From Sideroxyarcus emersonii (GTDB taxonomy: Bacteria; Pseudomonadota; Gammaproteobacteria; Burkholderiales; Gallionellaceae), in contig NZ_AP023423.1 of the NCBI RefSeq assembly GCF_021654335.1, positions 186,001-250,000 on the forward strand: a DNA stretch of 64,000 nt, read 5' to 3'. The position numbers and the translations under genes were made by a program. Under the pieces are notes generated by a model. It did no database searches and was not told where the DNA came from. It saw only the letters and a program-made list of their open reading frames with translations. Shown here piece by piece: positions 25,066 through 34,116 of this stretch (positions within the stretch are counted from its first letter, which is position 1; the number at the start of each line of letters is the position of its first letter).

Positions 25066-26628
25066 ATGGCCATCACTCAAGCTCTCATCAGCGTGTCGGA
25101 CAAATCCGGCGTTCTCGAATTCGCCCAGGGGCTGCATGCGCTTGGCGTGAAGATCCTGTCCACCGGCGGCACGGCCAAACTGCTGGCCGACAACAAGATC
25201 CCGGTCACCGAAGTGGCGGACTACACCGGCTTCCCCGAGATGCTGGACGGGCGCGTGAAGACGCTGCAGCCGAAAGTGCACGCCGGCATCCTGGCGCGCC
25301 GCGACCTGCCGGAACATGTCGCCACGCTGAAGAAGCACGACATCCCGACCATCGACCTGGTGGTAGTGAACCTGTACCCGTTCGCGGCGACCATCGCCAA
25401 GCCCGGCTGCACGCTGGAAGACGCCATCGAGAACATCGACATCGGCGGCCCGACCATGGTGCGCTCCGCCGCCAAGAACCACGCGCATGTCGCCATCGTC
25501 ACCGACCCGGCCGATTACGCCGACGTGCTGGCCGAGATGCAGACCAACAAGTGCACCGTCAGCGATGCAACGCGTTTCGACCTGGCCAAGAAGGCGTTCT
25601 CGCACACCGCTGCCTACGACAGCATGATCAGCAACTACCTCACCGCCATCAACGGCGACGGCAGCAAGAGCGACTTTCCGGCGCAGATCAACTTCAACTT
25701 TGCCAAGGTGCAGGAGATGCGCTACGGCGAGAACCCGCACCAGAAGGCCGCGTTCTACCGCGACCTCATCACCCTGCCCGGCGGCATCGCCGGCTACACC
25801 CAGCTGCAGGGCAAGGAACTCAGCTACAACAACATCGGCGATTCCGATGCGGCATGGGAGCTGGTGAAGACCTTCGACGAACCGGCCTGCGTCATCGTCA
25901 AGCACGCCAACCCCTGCGGCGTCGCCATCGCCGACACCGCGCTGAACGCCTACAAGCTGGCCTATGCGACCGACACCACCTCCGCGTTCGGCGGCATCAT
26001 CGCCTTCAACCGCGAACTGGATGCCGAGACTGCCACGCAGATCACCACCAACCAGTTTGTCGAAGTCATCATTGCGCCCTCCGCCACCGAAGCCGCATTA
26101 AAGGTCACCGCCGCCAAGCAGAACGTGCGAGTGCTTTCCGTGCCGCTGTCGAACGCGCATAACCAGTTCGACTTCAAGCGCGTGAGCGGCGGCCTGCTGG
26201 TGCAGACGCCGGATGCGCTCAATGTGCAGGCTTCGCAGCTCAAGGTCGTCACCAAGGCGCAGCCCACCAGGGAACAATTGGTCGACCTGCTGTTCGCGTG
26301 GCGCGTGGCAAAGTACGTCAAGTCCAACGCCATCGTGTTCTGCAAGGGCGGCCAGACACTGGGTGTCGGCGCGGGCCAGATGAGCCGGGTGGATTCCACT
26401 CGCATCGCCAGCATCAAGGCACAGAACGCAGGCCTCAGCCTGACGGGCTCAGTTGTCGCGTCGGATGCCTTCTTCCCGTTCCGCGACGGCGTCGATGTGT
26501 TGGCGGAAGCCGGCGCAAAGGCGGTCATCCAGCCCGGCGGTTCGATGCGTGACGAGGAAGTCATCGCGGCGGCGGACGAGCATGGCATCGCCATGGTGGT
26601 TACCGGCTACAGGCACTTCCGCCACTAA
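25066..26628 (+). CDS. purH: Bifunctional AICAR formyltransferase / IMP cyclohydrolase
   Basis: 520 residues, normal length. It carries out the last two steps of IMP synthesis. The N-terminal IMP cyclohydrolase (MGS-like) has '[18 protein letters not shown]', '[13 protein letters not shown]' and '[18 protein letters not shown]'. The transformylase domain has '[13 protein letters not shown]', '[19 protein letters not shown]', '[15 protein letters not shown]' with the Lys-His catalytic pair, and '[20 protein letters not shown]'. It is followed by a palindromic repeat and then purD. Confidence 0.98.
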   Translation: MAITQALISVSDKSGVLEFAQGLHALGVKILSTGGTAKLLADNKIPVTEVADYTGFPEMLDGRVKTLQPKVHAGILARRDLPEHVATLKKHDIPTIDLVVVNLYPFAATIAKPGCTLEDAIENIDIGGPTMVRSAAKNHAHVAIVTDPADYADVLAEMQTNKCTVSDATRFDLAKKAFSHTAAYDSMISNYLTAINGDGSKSDFPAQINFNFAKVQEMRYGENPHQKAAFYRDLITLPGGIAGYTQLQGKELSYNNIGDSDAAWELVKTFDEPACVIVKHANPCGVAIADTALNAYKLAYATDTTSAFGGIIAFNRELDAETATQITTNQFVEVIIAPSATEAALKVTAAKQNVRVLSVPLSNAHNQFDFKRVSGGLLVQTPDALNVQASQLKVVTKAQPTREQLVDLLFAWRVAKYVKSNAIVFCKGGQTLGVGAGQMSRVDSTRIASIKAQNAGLSLTGSVVASDAFFPFRDGVDVLAEAGAKAVIQPGGSMRDEEVIAAADEHGIAMVVTGYRHFRH

Positions 26629-26638
26629 CGTATAACGT

Positions 26639-26740
26639 CCCCTCCCTTTGCAGGCGGAGGGCTAGGGAGGGGGTAGAAGCGTTTGCTTCCATTTCGCATT
26701 TCTACCCCCATCCTAACCTTCCCTCTGTAAGGGGAAGGAA
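26639..26740. repeat. Intergenic imperfect palindrome (REP/MITE-like)
   Basis: The left arm (about 26641-26678) contains CCTCCCTTTGCAGG, GGAGGG and GGGAGGGGGTAGAA. The right arm (about 26699-26740) contains TTCTACCCCCATCC, AACCTTCCCTC and AAGGGGAAGG. The arms are largely complementary across a loop of about 20 bases, giving a stem of roughly 40 positions with bulges. Similar 'CCCCCATCCTAACCTTCCC' palindromes are dispersed in many proteobacterial genomes. Here it fills the purH-purD gap and could act as mRNA stabiliser or partial terminator. Confidence 0.7.
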
Positions 26741-26769
26741 TTTGAGTTATTCGCCACTTTGAGGTTGAA

Positions 26770-28047
26770 ATGAAAATATTAGTCATCGGTTCCGGCGGTC
26801 GCGAGCACGCGCTGGCCTGGCGTCTGGCGCAGGGCGCCAAGGTGCAGAAAGTGTATGTCGCGCCGGGCAATGCGGGTACGGCGCTGGAAGAGGGCGTGGA
26901 GAACGTCGCCATCACTGCCATCCCTGAACTCATCGAATTCGTGAAACGCGAGAGCATCGAACTCACCGTGGTCGGCCCGGAAGCGCCGCTGGCGGCCGGC
27001 GTGGTCGACGCATTCCGCGCGGCGGGACTGAAGATATTCGGACCCACCAAGGCGGCGGCGCAGCTCGAATCCTCCAAGGATTTCGCCAAGCGCTTCATGA
27101 CGCGCCACAACATCCCCACTGCGTTCTTCGAAACCTTCACCGATGTCGAAGAAGCGTTTGCTTATGTTGAAAAGCACCACAAGAACGGTCGCATTGTGGT
27201 CAAAGCAGATGGATTGGCGGCGGGTAAAGGTGTGGTAGTAGCGGAATCACAGCCAGAAGCCAAATCTGCAATCAAGATGATGCTGGCGGACAATGAATTC
27301 GGCGATGCCGGAGCGCGCGTGGTGATCGAAGAATTCCTCGAAGGCGAAGAAGCCAGCTTCATCGTCATGGCCGACGGCAAAAACGTGCTGGCGATGGCGA
27401 CCAGCCAGGACCACAAACGTTTGCTCGATGGTGACAACGGCCCCAACACCGGCGGCATGGGTGCGTACTCCCCGGCGCCGGTGGTCACGCCGACGATCCA
27501 TGCCAAGGTGCTGCGCGAAGTCATCCAGCCGGTGGTGCGCGGCATGGAAAGCGAAGGCATCACCTATACCGGCTTCCTGTACGCTGGCCTGATGATCGAT
27601 CCGCAAGGCGGCATCAAGGTGCTGGAATTCAACTGCCGCATGGGCGACCCGGAGACGCAGCCCATCATGCTGCGCCTGAAGAGCGACTTCGCCGCCATCG
27701 TCGAACATGCCATCAACGGCACCTTGGACAAGGTCGAGGCGGAATGGGATCGACGCACTGCGCTGGGCGTGGTGATGGCCGCGGCCAACTATCCCGATAC
27801 GCCGCGCAAGGGCGACATCATCGCGGGCTTGCCGAAGAAGCTGGAAGACGCGCATGTGTTCCATGCCGGCACCGCCATGCAGGACGGCAAGGTCGTCACC
27901 AACGGCGGACGCGTGCTGTGCGTGGTAGCGCTGGGCGATATGGTGAAGCAGGCGCAGAAGCGCGCTTACGAAGTCGCCGATACCATCCGCTTCGATGGTT
28001 GTCAGATGCGGCGGGATATCGGCTATCGCGCCATCGGCCGGAAATAA
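26770..28047 (+). CDS. purD: Phosphoribosylamine-glycine ligase (GAR synthetase)
   Basis: 425 residues. An ATP-grasp enzyme joining glycine to phosphoribosylamine in purine synthesis. N-terminal 'MKILVIGSGGREHALAWRL', then 'VVGPEAPLAAGVVDAF', the ATP-grasp 'VVKADGLAAGKGVVVAES', 'EEFLEGEEASFIVMADG', 'DHKRLLDGDNGPNTGGMGAY' and 'FNCRMGDPETQPIMLRL'. Codon use and length are ordinary. Confidence 0.98.
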   Translation: MKILVIGSGGREHALAWRLAQGAKVQKVYVAPGNAGTALEEGVENVAITAIPELIEFVKRESIELTVVGPEAPLAAGVVDAFRAAGLKIFGPTKAAAQLESSKDFAKRFMTRHNIPTAFFETFTDVEEAFAYVEKHHKNGRIVVKADGLAAGKGVVVAESQPEAKSAIKMMLADNEFGDAGARVVIEEFLEGEEASFIVMADGKNVLAMATSQDHKRLLDGDNGPNTGGMGAYSPAPVVTPTIHAKVLREVIQPVVRGMESEGITYTGFLYAGLMIDPQGGIKVLEFNCRMGDPETQPIMLRLKSDFAAIVEHAINGTLDKVEAEWDRRTALGVVMAAANYPDTPRKGDIIAGLPKKLEDAHVFHAGTAMQDGKVVTNGGRVLCVVALGDMVKQAQKRAYEVADTIRFDGCQMRRDIGYRAIGRK

Positions 28048-28083
28048 GATCCAGGCCTGCCGGTCTGAACTTTGGGGCAGCGA

Positions 28084-28641
28084 TTGCGACGCGCAACCTT
28101 CTCATCCCGTCGGCTTGCTTCCCACCTCAAGCGCGGTGGTCTCATCGCCTATCCCACCGAATCCTGCTACGGCTTCGGCTGCGATCCGGACAACCGTCGG
28201 GCGGTGCAGCGTTTGCTCAAACTCAAGCAGCGTCCGCAACGCAAGGGCCTGATCCTCATCGCTTCACATTATCGCCAGGTGGCTCGCTATCTGCAGCCGC
28301 TTGCACCTGCCGAACAGGCCAGGCTGCAGCACGATGGTGCGCAGGCCGTCACCTACCTGATGCCGGTCCGGCCTTCCTGCCCGCGCTGGCTGCGCGGTGA
28401 GCATGACACGCTGGCGGTGCGGCTGACCGCGCACCCGCTGGCCAGGCAGCTGTGCCGCAGCGCGGGCAGCGCACTGGTCTCCACCAGTGCCAACCTGAGC
28501 GGGCAACGTCCGGTCAAGACCTATGCCGAATGCCGGCGCCTGTTCGGAAAGCAGGTCTGGGTGCTGCGCGGCAAGGTGGGCAAGCGCAAGCGGCCATCGA
28601 CGATACGCACTTGGATGGATGGTAGAATCGTCAGAAATTAA
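28084..28641 (+). CDS. tsaC: Threonylcarbamoyl-AMP synthase (YrdC/Sua5 domain)
   Basis: 185 residues from TTG 28084, which has GGGG at about 5 bases upstream; TTG 28072 (4 residues longer) is the alternative and no ATG start is available. The YrdC fold is shown by '[21 protein letters not shown]', '[15 protein letters not shown]', '[17 protein letters not shown]', '[19 protein letters not shown]' and '[17 protein letters not shown]'. It makes threonylcarbamoyl-adenylate for the t6A37 tRNA modification. The length matches TsaC rather than the longer Sua5. Neighbours purD and hemF are in the same direction. Confidence 0.92.
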   Translation: MRRATFSSRRLASHLKRGGLIAYPTESCYGFGCDPDNRRAVQRLLKLKQRPQRKGLILIASHYRQVARYLQPLAPAEQARLQHDGAQAVTYLMPVRPSCPRWLRGEHDTLAVRLTAHPLARQLCRSAGSALVSTSANLSGQRPVKTYAECRRLFGKQVWVLRGKVGKRKRPSTIRTWMDGRIVRN

Positions 28642-28666
28642 AACAGAACCAAGGGAGAGTAGGGTC

Positions 28667-29590
28667 ATGAGCAACGTCAATTCCGCCGCCGTCAAAGAAT
28701 ACCTGCTGGAGCTGCAAGAGCTCATCGTCGACCGTCTGGAGCAGGTGGACGGCAAGAAATTCCTGCGCGACAAATGGGAGCGCGCCACCGGCAGCGGCGG
28801 CATCGGCAAGGGAGAGGGTATCAGCTGCATCATAGAAGAGGGCAATGTGCTGGAGCGCGGCGGCGTGGCGTTCTCGCATGTGCAGGGCGACAAGATGCCT
28901 GCCTCCGCCACGGCGCACCGCCCGGAACTGGCGGGCTGCAGCTGGGAGGCGATGGGCGTGTCGCTGGTGATGCATCCGCGCAATCCCTACGCACCGACCT
29001 CGCATGCCAACGTGCGCATGTTCATGGCGCACAAACCCAATGGCGATAAAGTGTTCTGGTTCGGCGGCGGCATGGACCTAACGCCTTACTACGGCTTCGA
29101 GGAAGATGCGAAACATTTCCACCAGATCTGCAAGAACTCGCTGGCCCCATTCGATCCATCGCTGCATCCGCGCTTCAAGAAATGGTGCGACGAGTACTTC
29201 TTCCTCAAGCACCGCGGCGAACCGCGCGGTGTGGGCGGCATCTTCTTCGACGACATGAGCGAGCCGGATTTCGACACCGCCTTTGCCATCCAGCAAAGCG
29301 TCGGCGACCATTACCTGTCTGCCTACGTGCCGCTGCTGGAGAAGCGCAAGGACATGCCCTACGGCGAACGCGAGCGCGACTTCCAGCTCTATCGCCGCGG
29401 CCGCTATGTCGAGTTCAACCTGGTCATCGACCGCGGCACCATCTTCGGCCTGCAGTCGAACGGCCGCACCGAATCCATCCTGCTGTCCATGCCGCCGCTG
29501 GTGAAATGGCGCTACGACTGGCACCCGGAGAAGGGGACGCCGGAAGCGGAGTTGTACGACAAGTATCTGGTGCCCAGGGATTGGGTGTGA
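28667..29590 (+). CDS. hemF: Oxygen-dependent coproporphyrinogen III oxidase
   Basis: 307 residues from ATG 28667 (preceded by GGGAGAG). Motifs of the aerobic enzyme: '[20 protein letters not shown]', '[20 protein letters not shown]', '[19 protein letters not shown]', '[15 protein letters not shown]' and '[16 protein letters not shown]'. It decarboxylates coproporphyrinogen III to protoporphyrinogen IX using O2, so the organism makes haem under (micro)oxic conditions. An upstream in-frame extension inside tsaC is not family-like. Confidence 0.97.
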   Translation: MSNVNSAAVKEYLLELQELIVDRLEQVDGKKFLRDKWERATGSGGIGKGEGISCIIEEGNVLERGGVAFSHVQGDKMPASATAHRPELAGCSWEAMGVSLVMHPRNPYAPTSHANVRMFMAHKPNGDKVFWFGGGMDLTPYYGFEEDAKHFHQICKNSLAPFDPSLHPRFKKWCDEYFFLKHRGEPRGVGGIFFDDMSEPDFDTAFAIQQSVGDHYLSAYVPLLEKRKDMPYGERERDFQLYRRGRYVEFNLVIDRGTIFGLQSNGRTESILLSMPPLVKWRYDWHPEKGTPEAELYDKYLVPRDWV

Positions 29591-29610
29591 CTATTAAACG
29601 GGAGGCCGGT

Positions 29611-30243
29611 ATGCAACCTAAAGATCATTGGGAAACGGTATATGCGACCAAGCCTACCGATACGGTGAGCTGGTTCCAGCCGCACGCGCAGTTATCACTC
29701 GACCTGATCAAGGCAGCCACTGCCGACAAGGATGCAGGCATCATCGATGTCGGCGGAGGTGCGTCGACGCTGGTGGACGACCTGCTGGCAGAAGGCTATC
29801 GCGACCTGACGGTGCTCGATCTCTCCGCTGCGGCCCTGAATGCGGCGCGCCAGCGTCTGGGGAAGGAAGAGGCCAAGGTGCGCTGGATCGAGGCGGATAT
29901 CACCGAGGTCGACCTGCCTGCCAGGCGCTACGATGTCTGGCACGACCGCGCCGTGTTCCATTTCCTGACCAGCCAACAGCAGCGCAATGCTTACGTGCGC
30001 ACCGTGTTCAATGCGGTCAAGCCGGGAGGGCATGTCATCGTTGCCACGTTCGCCGAGGACGGTCCGCTGCAATGCAGCGGCCTGCCGGTGATGCGCTATC
30101 GCGCGGACGAGCTGCACGACGAATTCGGCGATGCCTTCACCTTGCTGAAGCACCAGAAGGAAGAGCACCACACGCCGTCGGGCAAGGTACAGCAGTTCGT
30201 GTATTGCTACTGCCGGCGCATCAACTGGAGCGGCAACTCCTGA
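29611..30243 (+). CDS. Class I SAM-dependent methyltransferase
   Basis: 210 residues, ATG 29611 preceded by GGGAGG. The N-terminus 'HWETVYATKPTDTVSWFQP' is typical of small methyltransferases of the thiol/trans-aconitate-like group. Motif I is 'IIDVGGGASTLVDDLLAEGY', motif II 'LTVLDLSAAALNAARQRL', and motif III/IV 'YDVWHDRAVFHFL'. The substrate is not recognisable. It follows hemF by 20 bases, so it may be cotranscribed with it, but no haem role is implied. Confidence 0.85.
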   Translation: MQPKDHWETVYATKPTDTVSWFQPHAQLSLDLIKAATADKDAGIIDVGGGASTLVDDLLAEGYRDLTVLDLSAAALNAARQRLGKEEAKVRWIEADITEVDLPARRYDVWHDRAVFHFLTSQQQRNAYVRTVFNAVKPGGHVIVATFAEDGPLQCSGLPVMRYRADELHDEFGDAFTLLKHQKEEHHTPSGKVQQFVYCYCRRINWSGNS

Positions 30244-30258
30244 CCTTCCGCAATGCCA

Positions 30259-30287
30259 CAGCAGGCTGACGTTCAGCCAGCCTGCTG
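30259..30287. terminator. Hairpin at the convergent end of the methyltransferase and fdsD
   Basis: CAGCAGGCTG (30259-30268) and CAGCCTGCTG (30278-30287) form a perfect 10-bp stem with a 9-base loop. It overlaps the last codons of fdsD and lies 15 bases past the methyltransferase stop. No T-run follows on either strand, so termination efficiency is uncertain. Confidence 0.45.
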
Positions 30288-30494
30288 CACCAGCTGAAAC
30301 GCATCCCGTACCATCGGCGACAGCCCGGTGCCGCCGTTGCTGCCGATGTGCTGCAGCATCGCGGTGCGCATGCGCGGATCCCAGTTGCGCTGGATGTGGG
30401 CGGCGATATCCTTCACCGCCTGTTCGCGGTTGGGCATGGCCTCGAAAAAGGCACCGATCTGGTTGGCCATCTTGATCAGGTTATCGGGATTCAT
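30273..30494 (-). CDS. fdsD: Formate dehydrogenase delta subunit
   Basis: 73 residues, start ATG 30494 inside an ATGA overlap with fdhD. The sequence 'MNPDNLIKMANQIGAFFEAM', 'AAHIQRNWDPRMRTAML' and the closing '...VRDAFQLV' match the FdsD family, a small subunit/chaperone of the cytoplasmic NAD-dependent formate dehydrogenase. It is the last gene of the formate operon, as in Cupriavidus fdsGBACD. Confidence 0.92.
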   Translation of the reverse strand: MNPDNLIKMANQIGAFFEAMPNREQAVKDIAAHIQRNWDPRMRTAMLQHIGSNGGTGLSPMVRDAFQLVQQAG

Positions 30495-31282
30495 GTCGTA
30501 CTTCCTTGCAGACGTTGCGTATGGGTATAGATGGCGCAGCTGGAGCCGCGCAGGAAACCGACCAGCGTCAGGTTGAGCCGGTCCGCCAGGCGCACCGCCG
30601 CAGCGGTGGGGGCCGACACCGCTGCGAGGATGCCGTAACCCAGCGCGGCAGATTTCTGCACCATCTCGAAGCTGGCGCGGCTGGTGATGATCAGCGCACC
30701 CCCGGCTGCCGCATCGGTCCGCGCCAATGCGCCGAGCGTCTTGTCCAGCGCATTGTGGCGGCCGATGTCCTCGCGCACGTGGCTGATGTTGCCGTCGCCG
30801 TCGACCAGGCAGGCGGCATGGACCGCACCGGTGGTCTGCTGCAGCGCCTGCAGCGCCGGCAATCGGCGCATGCCCTCGTGCAGTGCGGCGAGCGGGAATG
30901 ATGCGCCGTCCGCCACGGGCGGCAGATCGCGCATCACCTGCGTCAGGCTCTCCGCGCCGCACAAGCCGCAGCCGGTGCGCCCGGCCAGGCTGCGCCGGCG
31001 TTCCTTGAAATGGGCGAATGCGCCGTTGGCGATCTGCAGGCGCAGGGTGATCCCCGCCGCTGCTTCCTCGATCTCGATGTCGTACACCTCGCTGCGCCGC
31101 GCGACGATGCCTTCGGAAAGGCTGAAGCCCAGCGCGAAGTCCTCGAGGTCGGCGGGCGTGGCCAGCATCACCGTGTGCGAGATGCCGTTGTATTCGAAGG
31201 CGACCGGCACTTCCTCCGCCACGGTATCCAGGCAGGGCGAGCTGCCCGGACGCTGCACCGCAAGTTGCAGCTGCGGCATCAT
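30491..31282 (-). CDS. fdhD: Sulfurtransferase FdhD (FdsC) for formate dehydrogenase maturation
   Basis: 263 residues from ATG 31282 (ATG 31279 also possible), overlapping the fdsA stop as ATGATG. It passes sulfur to the molybdenum cofactor before insertion into FdsA. Visible: 'VAFEYNGISHTVMLATPADL', 'FALGFSLSEGIV', the Cys loop 'RTGCGLCGAESL' (C-x-x-C), 'DIGRHNALDKTLG', and 'IITSRASFEMVQKSAALG'. Family length is normal. A longer frame upstream inside fdsA is not family-like. Confidence 0.95.
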   Translation of the reverse strand: MMPQLQLAVQRPGSSPCLDTVAEEVPVAFEYNGISHTVMLATPADLEDFALGFSLSEGIVARRSEVYDIEIEEAAAGITLRLQIANGAFAHFKERRRSLAGRTGCGLCGAESLTQVMRDLPPVADGASFPLAALHEGMRRLPALQALQQTTGAVHAACLVDGDGNISHVREDIGRHNALDKTLGALARTDAAAGGALIITSRASFEMVQKSAALGYGILAAVSAPTAAAVRLADRLNLTLVGFLRGSSCAIYTHTQRLQGSTT

Positions 31283-34116
31283 GCAGTGGCAGCCCCGGCC
31301 AGCAGTCGTTTCTGCTTCCTGTCTTCGCGGGCGTTGCGCAGCTGCCATTCCGACGGCTGGTCGACGCGCACCAGTTCGACTGCCGTCACCTTGTATTCAG
31401 GGCAGTTGGTGGCCCAGTCGGAATTGTCGGTGGTGATGACATTCGCGCCGGACTCGGGGAAGTGGAAGGTGGTGTAGACCACGCCGGGCTGCACGCGTGT
31501 GGTCACCTTCGCGCGCAATACCGTGTCGCCGGCACGCGACTGGATGCCGACCCAGTCGCCTTCGCGGATGCCGCGTTCTTCCGCATCGTGCGGATGAATC
31601 TCCAGCTTGTCCTCGTCGTAGAAACGCACGTTCTCGGTACGGCGCGTCTGCGCGCCGACGTTGTATTGCGACAGCACGCGGCCGGTGGTCAGCAGCAAGG
31701 GGAATTTGCGCGTCACTTTTTCGTCGGTCGGCACGTATTGGGTGATCATGAAGCGGCCCTTGCCGCGCACGAAACCGTCCACATGCATGGTCGGCGTGCC
31801 TTCCGGGCTATGCTCGTTGCATGGCCACTGCAGGCTGCCCAGTCGGTCGAGCTTGTCGAAGCTGACGCCGGCGAAGGTCGGCGTCAGGCGTGCGATCTCG
31901 TCCATGATCTGCGACGGGTGCTCGTAATGCATCGGGTAGCCGAGCGCGTTCGAAAGCGCCATCGTCACTTCCCAGTCGGCCTTGCCGGCCAGCGGCGGCA
32001 TCACCTTGCGCACGCGCGAGATGCGCCGTTCGGCATTGGTGAAGGTGCCGTCCTTCTCCAGGAAGGACGAGCCGGGCAGGAAGACATGCGCGAACTTGGC
32101 CGTCTCGTTGAGGAACAGGTCCTGCACCACCACGCATTCCATCGCGGCGAGCGCAGCCTGCACATGCTGCGTGTTGGGGTCGGACTGCACCGGGTCCTCG
32201 CCCTGGCAGTAGAGCGCGCGGAAGCTGCCGTCGAGCGCGGCCTCGAACATGTTGGGGATGCGCAGCCCCGGCTCGGGCTGGATGCTGACGTTCCAGGCAT
32301 GCTCGAACAGTTCGCGCGAGATGGTGTCGGAGACATGGCGGTAGCCGGGCAGTTCGTGCGGGAAGCTGCCCATGTCGCAGGAACCCTGCACGTTGTTCTG
32401 CCCGCGCAGCGGGTTCACGCCCACGCCTTCGCGCCCGACGTTGCCGGTCGCCATGGCGAGGTTGGCGATGGCGATCACCGCGGTCGAGCCCTGCGAATGT
32501 TCGGTGACGCCGAGGCCGTAGTAGATGGCGGCATTGCCGCCGGTGGCGTACAAGCGGGCGGCGGCGCGCACTTCAGCGGCGGGCACGCCGCTGTCGGCTT
32601 CCAGCGCTTCCGGCGAGTTAGCCGGGCGGGCGACGAACTCGCGCCAGTCGGCGAACGCTTGTTTCTCGCAGCGCTCGGCGATGAAGCGTTCGTTGAACAG
32701 CCCTTCGGTGACGATGACGTGGGCCAGTGCGGTGAGCACCGCGACGTTGGTGCCCGGCCGGAGCTTCAGGTGGTGGTCGGCGCGGATGTGCGGCGACTTG
32801 ACCAGGTCGATCTCGCGCGGGTCCAGCACGATGAGTTTCGCGCCTGCGCGCAGGCGCCGTTTCATGCGCGAGGCGAACACCGGGTGGCCGTCGGTCGGGT
32901 TGGCGCCGACCACCATGATGACGTCGGCTTTCTCGACCGATTTGAAGGTCTGCGTGCCGGCGGATTCGCCCAGCGTCTGCTTGAGTCCGTAGCCGGTGGG
33001 CGAGTGGCAGACGCGGGCGCAGGTGTCCACGTTGTTGTTGCCGAAGGCGGCGCGCACCAGCTTCTGCACCAGGTAGTCTTCCTCGTTGGTGCAGCGGCTG
33101 GATACCAGCGCGCCGATGGAATTCCTGCCATGCTTGTCCTGGATGCGGCGGAACTCGCTGGCCGCATGGGCGATCGCCTCCTCCCACGATACTTCGCGCC
33201 AGGGGTCGCTGATCTTCGCGCGTATCATCGGTTTGGTGATGCGGTCCGCGTGTGTCGCGTAGCCCCAGGCGAAACGGCCCTTGACGCAGGCGTGGCCCTC
33301 GTTGGCGCGGCCGTCCTTCCACGGCACCATGCGCACAACCTCGCTGCCCTGCATTTCGGCCTTGAAGCCGCAGCCGACGCCGCAGTAGGCGCAGGTCGTG
33401 GTGACCGAATGTTCGCCCTGGCCTTTGGCGATCACCGTCTTTTCCATCAGCGTCGCGGTCGGGCAGGCATTGACGCAGGCGCCGCAGGAGACGCATTCCG
33501 AATCCATGAAGTCCTCGCTCTGTCCGGCCGACACGCGCGATTCGAAACCGCGGCCGGAGATGGTCAGCGCGAACGTGCCCTGCGTTTCCTCGCAGGCACG
33601 TACGCAGCGGTTGCACACGATGCACTTGCCCGGATCGTAGGTGAAGTAGGGGTTGGATTCGTCCTTCCGCGCATCGGTGAAATGGTTGGTACCCGCAATG
33701 CCGTAGCGCACCTCGCGCAATCCCACGGTGCCGGCCATGGTTTGCAGTTCGCAGTTGCCGTTGGCGGCGCAGGTGAGGCAGTCGAGCGGATGGTCGGAGA
33801 TGTACAGCTCCATCACGTTGCGCCGCAGCTCGGCGAGTTTGGCCGATTGCGTGCGCACCTTCATGCCGGCTTCGGCAGGGGTGGTGCAGGAGGACGGATA
33901 GCCGCGCCGGCCTTCGATCTCCACCAGGCACAGGCGGCAGGAGCCGAACGGCTCCAGCGAGTCGGTGGCGCACAGTTTGGGGATCATCGCGCCCGCCTGC
34001 ACGGCTGCGCGCATCAGCGAGGTGCCCGCGGGTACGGTAACCGCGATACCGTCGATGTCCAGAGTGACGTTGCGGTCGGCGACGACCGCAGGGGTGCCGT
34101 AATCGATGTCGTTCAT
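31279..34116 (-). CDS. fdsA: NAD-dependent formate dehydrogenase alpha subunit (molybdopterin)
   Basis: 945 residues from ATG 34116, overlapping fdsB by 4 bases. The N-terminal [2Fe-2S] domain (about 15-95) has 'CATDSLEPFGSCRLC'. A His-ligated [4Fe-4S] site follows ('HPLDCLTCAANGNC'), then two ferredoxin clusters ('CIVCNRCVRAC', 'CVSCGACVNACPT'), and the [4Fe-4S] of the molybdoprotein ('CAYCGVGCG'). The catalytic residue is Cys370 in 'ARVCHSPTGYG', followed by His371; there is no selenocysteine. The bis-MGD domain and the C-terminal cofactor domain ('FPLLLTTGRVLSQYNVG') are complete. It oxidises formate to CO2 in the cytoplasm and passes electrons to FdsB/FdsG. Confidence 0.97.
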   Translation of the reverse strand: MNDIDYGTPAVVADRNVTLDIDGIAVTVPAGTSLMRAAVQAGAMIPKLCATDSLEPFGSCRLCLVEIEGRRGYPSSCTTPAEAGMKVRTQSAKLAELRRNVMELYISDHPLDCLTCAANGNCELQTMAGTVGLREVRYGIAGTNHFTDARKDESNPYFTYDPGKCIVCNRCVRACEETQGTFALTISGRGFESRVSAGQSEDFMDSECVSCGACVNACPTATLMEKTVIAKGQGEHSVTTTCAYCGVGCGFKAEMQGSEVVRMVPWKDGRANEGHACVKGRFAWGYATHADRITKPMIRAKISDPWREVSWEEAIAHAASEFRRIQDKHGRNSIGALVSSRCTNEEDYLVQKLVRAAFGNNNVDTCARVCHSPTGYGLKQTLGESAGTQTFKSVEKADVIMVVGANPTDGHPVFASRMKRRLRAGAKLIVLDPREIDLVKSPHIRADHHLKLRPGTNVAVLTALAHVIVTEGLFNERFIAERCEKQAFADWREFVARPANSPEALEADSGVPAAEVRAAARLYATGGNAAIYYGLGVTEHSQGSTAVIAIANLAMATGNVGREGVGVNPLRGQNNVQGSCDMGSFPHELPGYRHVSDTISRELFEHAWNVSIQPEPGLRIPNMFEAALDGSFRALYCQGEDPVQSDPNTQHVQAALAAMECVVVQDLFLNETAKFAHVFLPGSSFLEKDGTFTNAERRISRVRKVMPPLAGKADWEVTMALSNALGYPMHYEHPSQIMDEIARLTPTFAGVSFDKLDRLGSLQWPCNEHSPEGTPTMHVDGFVRGKGRFMITQYVPTDEKVTRKFPLLLTTGRVLSQYNVGAQTRRTENVRFYDEDKLEIHPHDAEERGIREGDWVGIQSRAGDTVLRAKVTTRVQPGVVYTTFHFPESGANVITTDNSDWATNCPEYKVTAVELVRVDQPSEWQLRNAREDRKQKRLLAGAATA

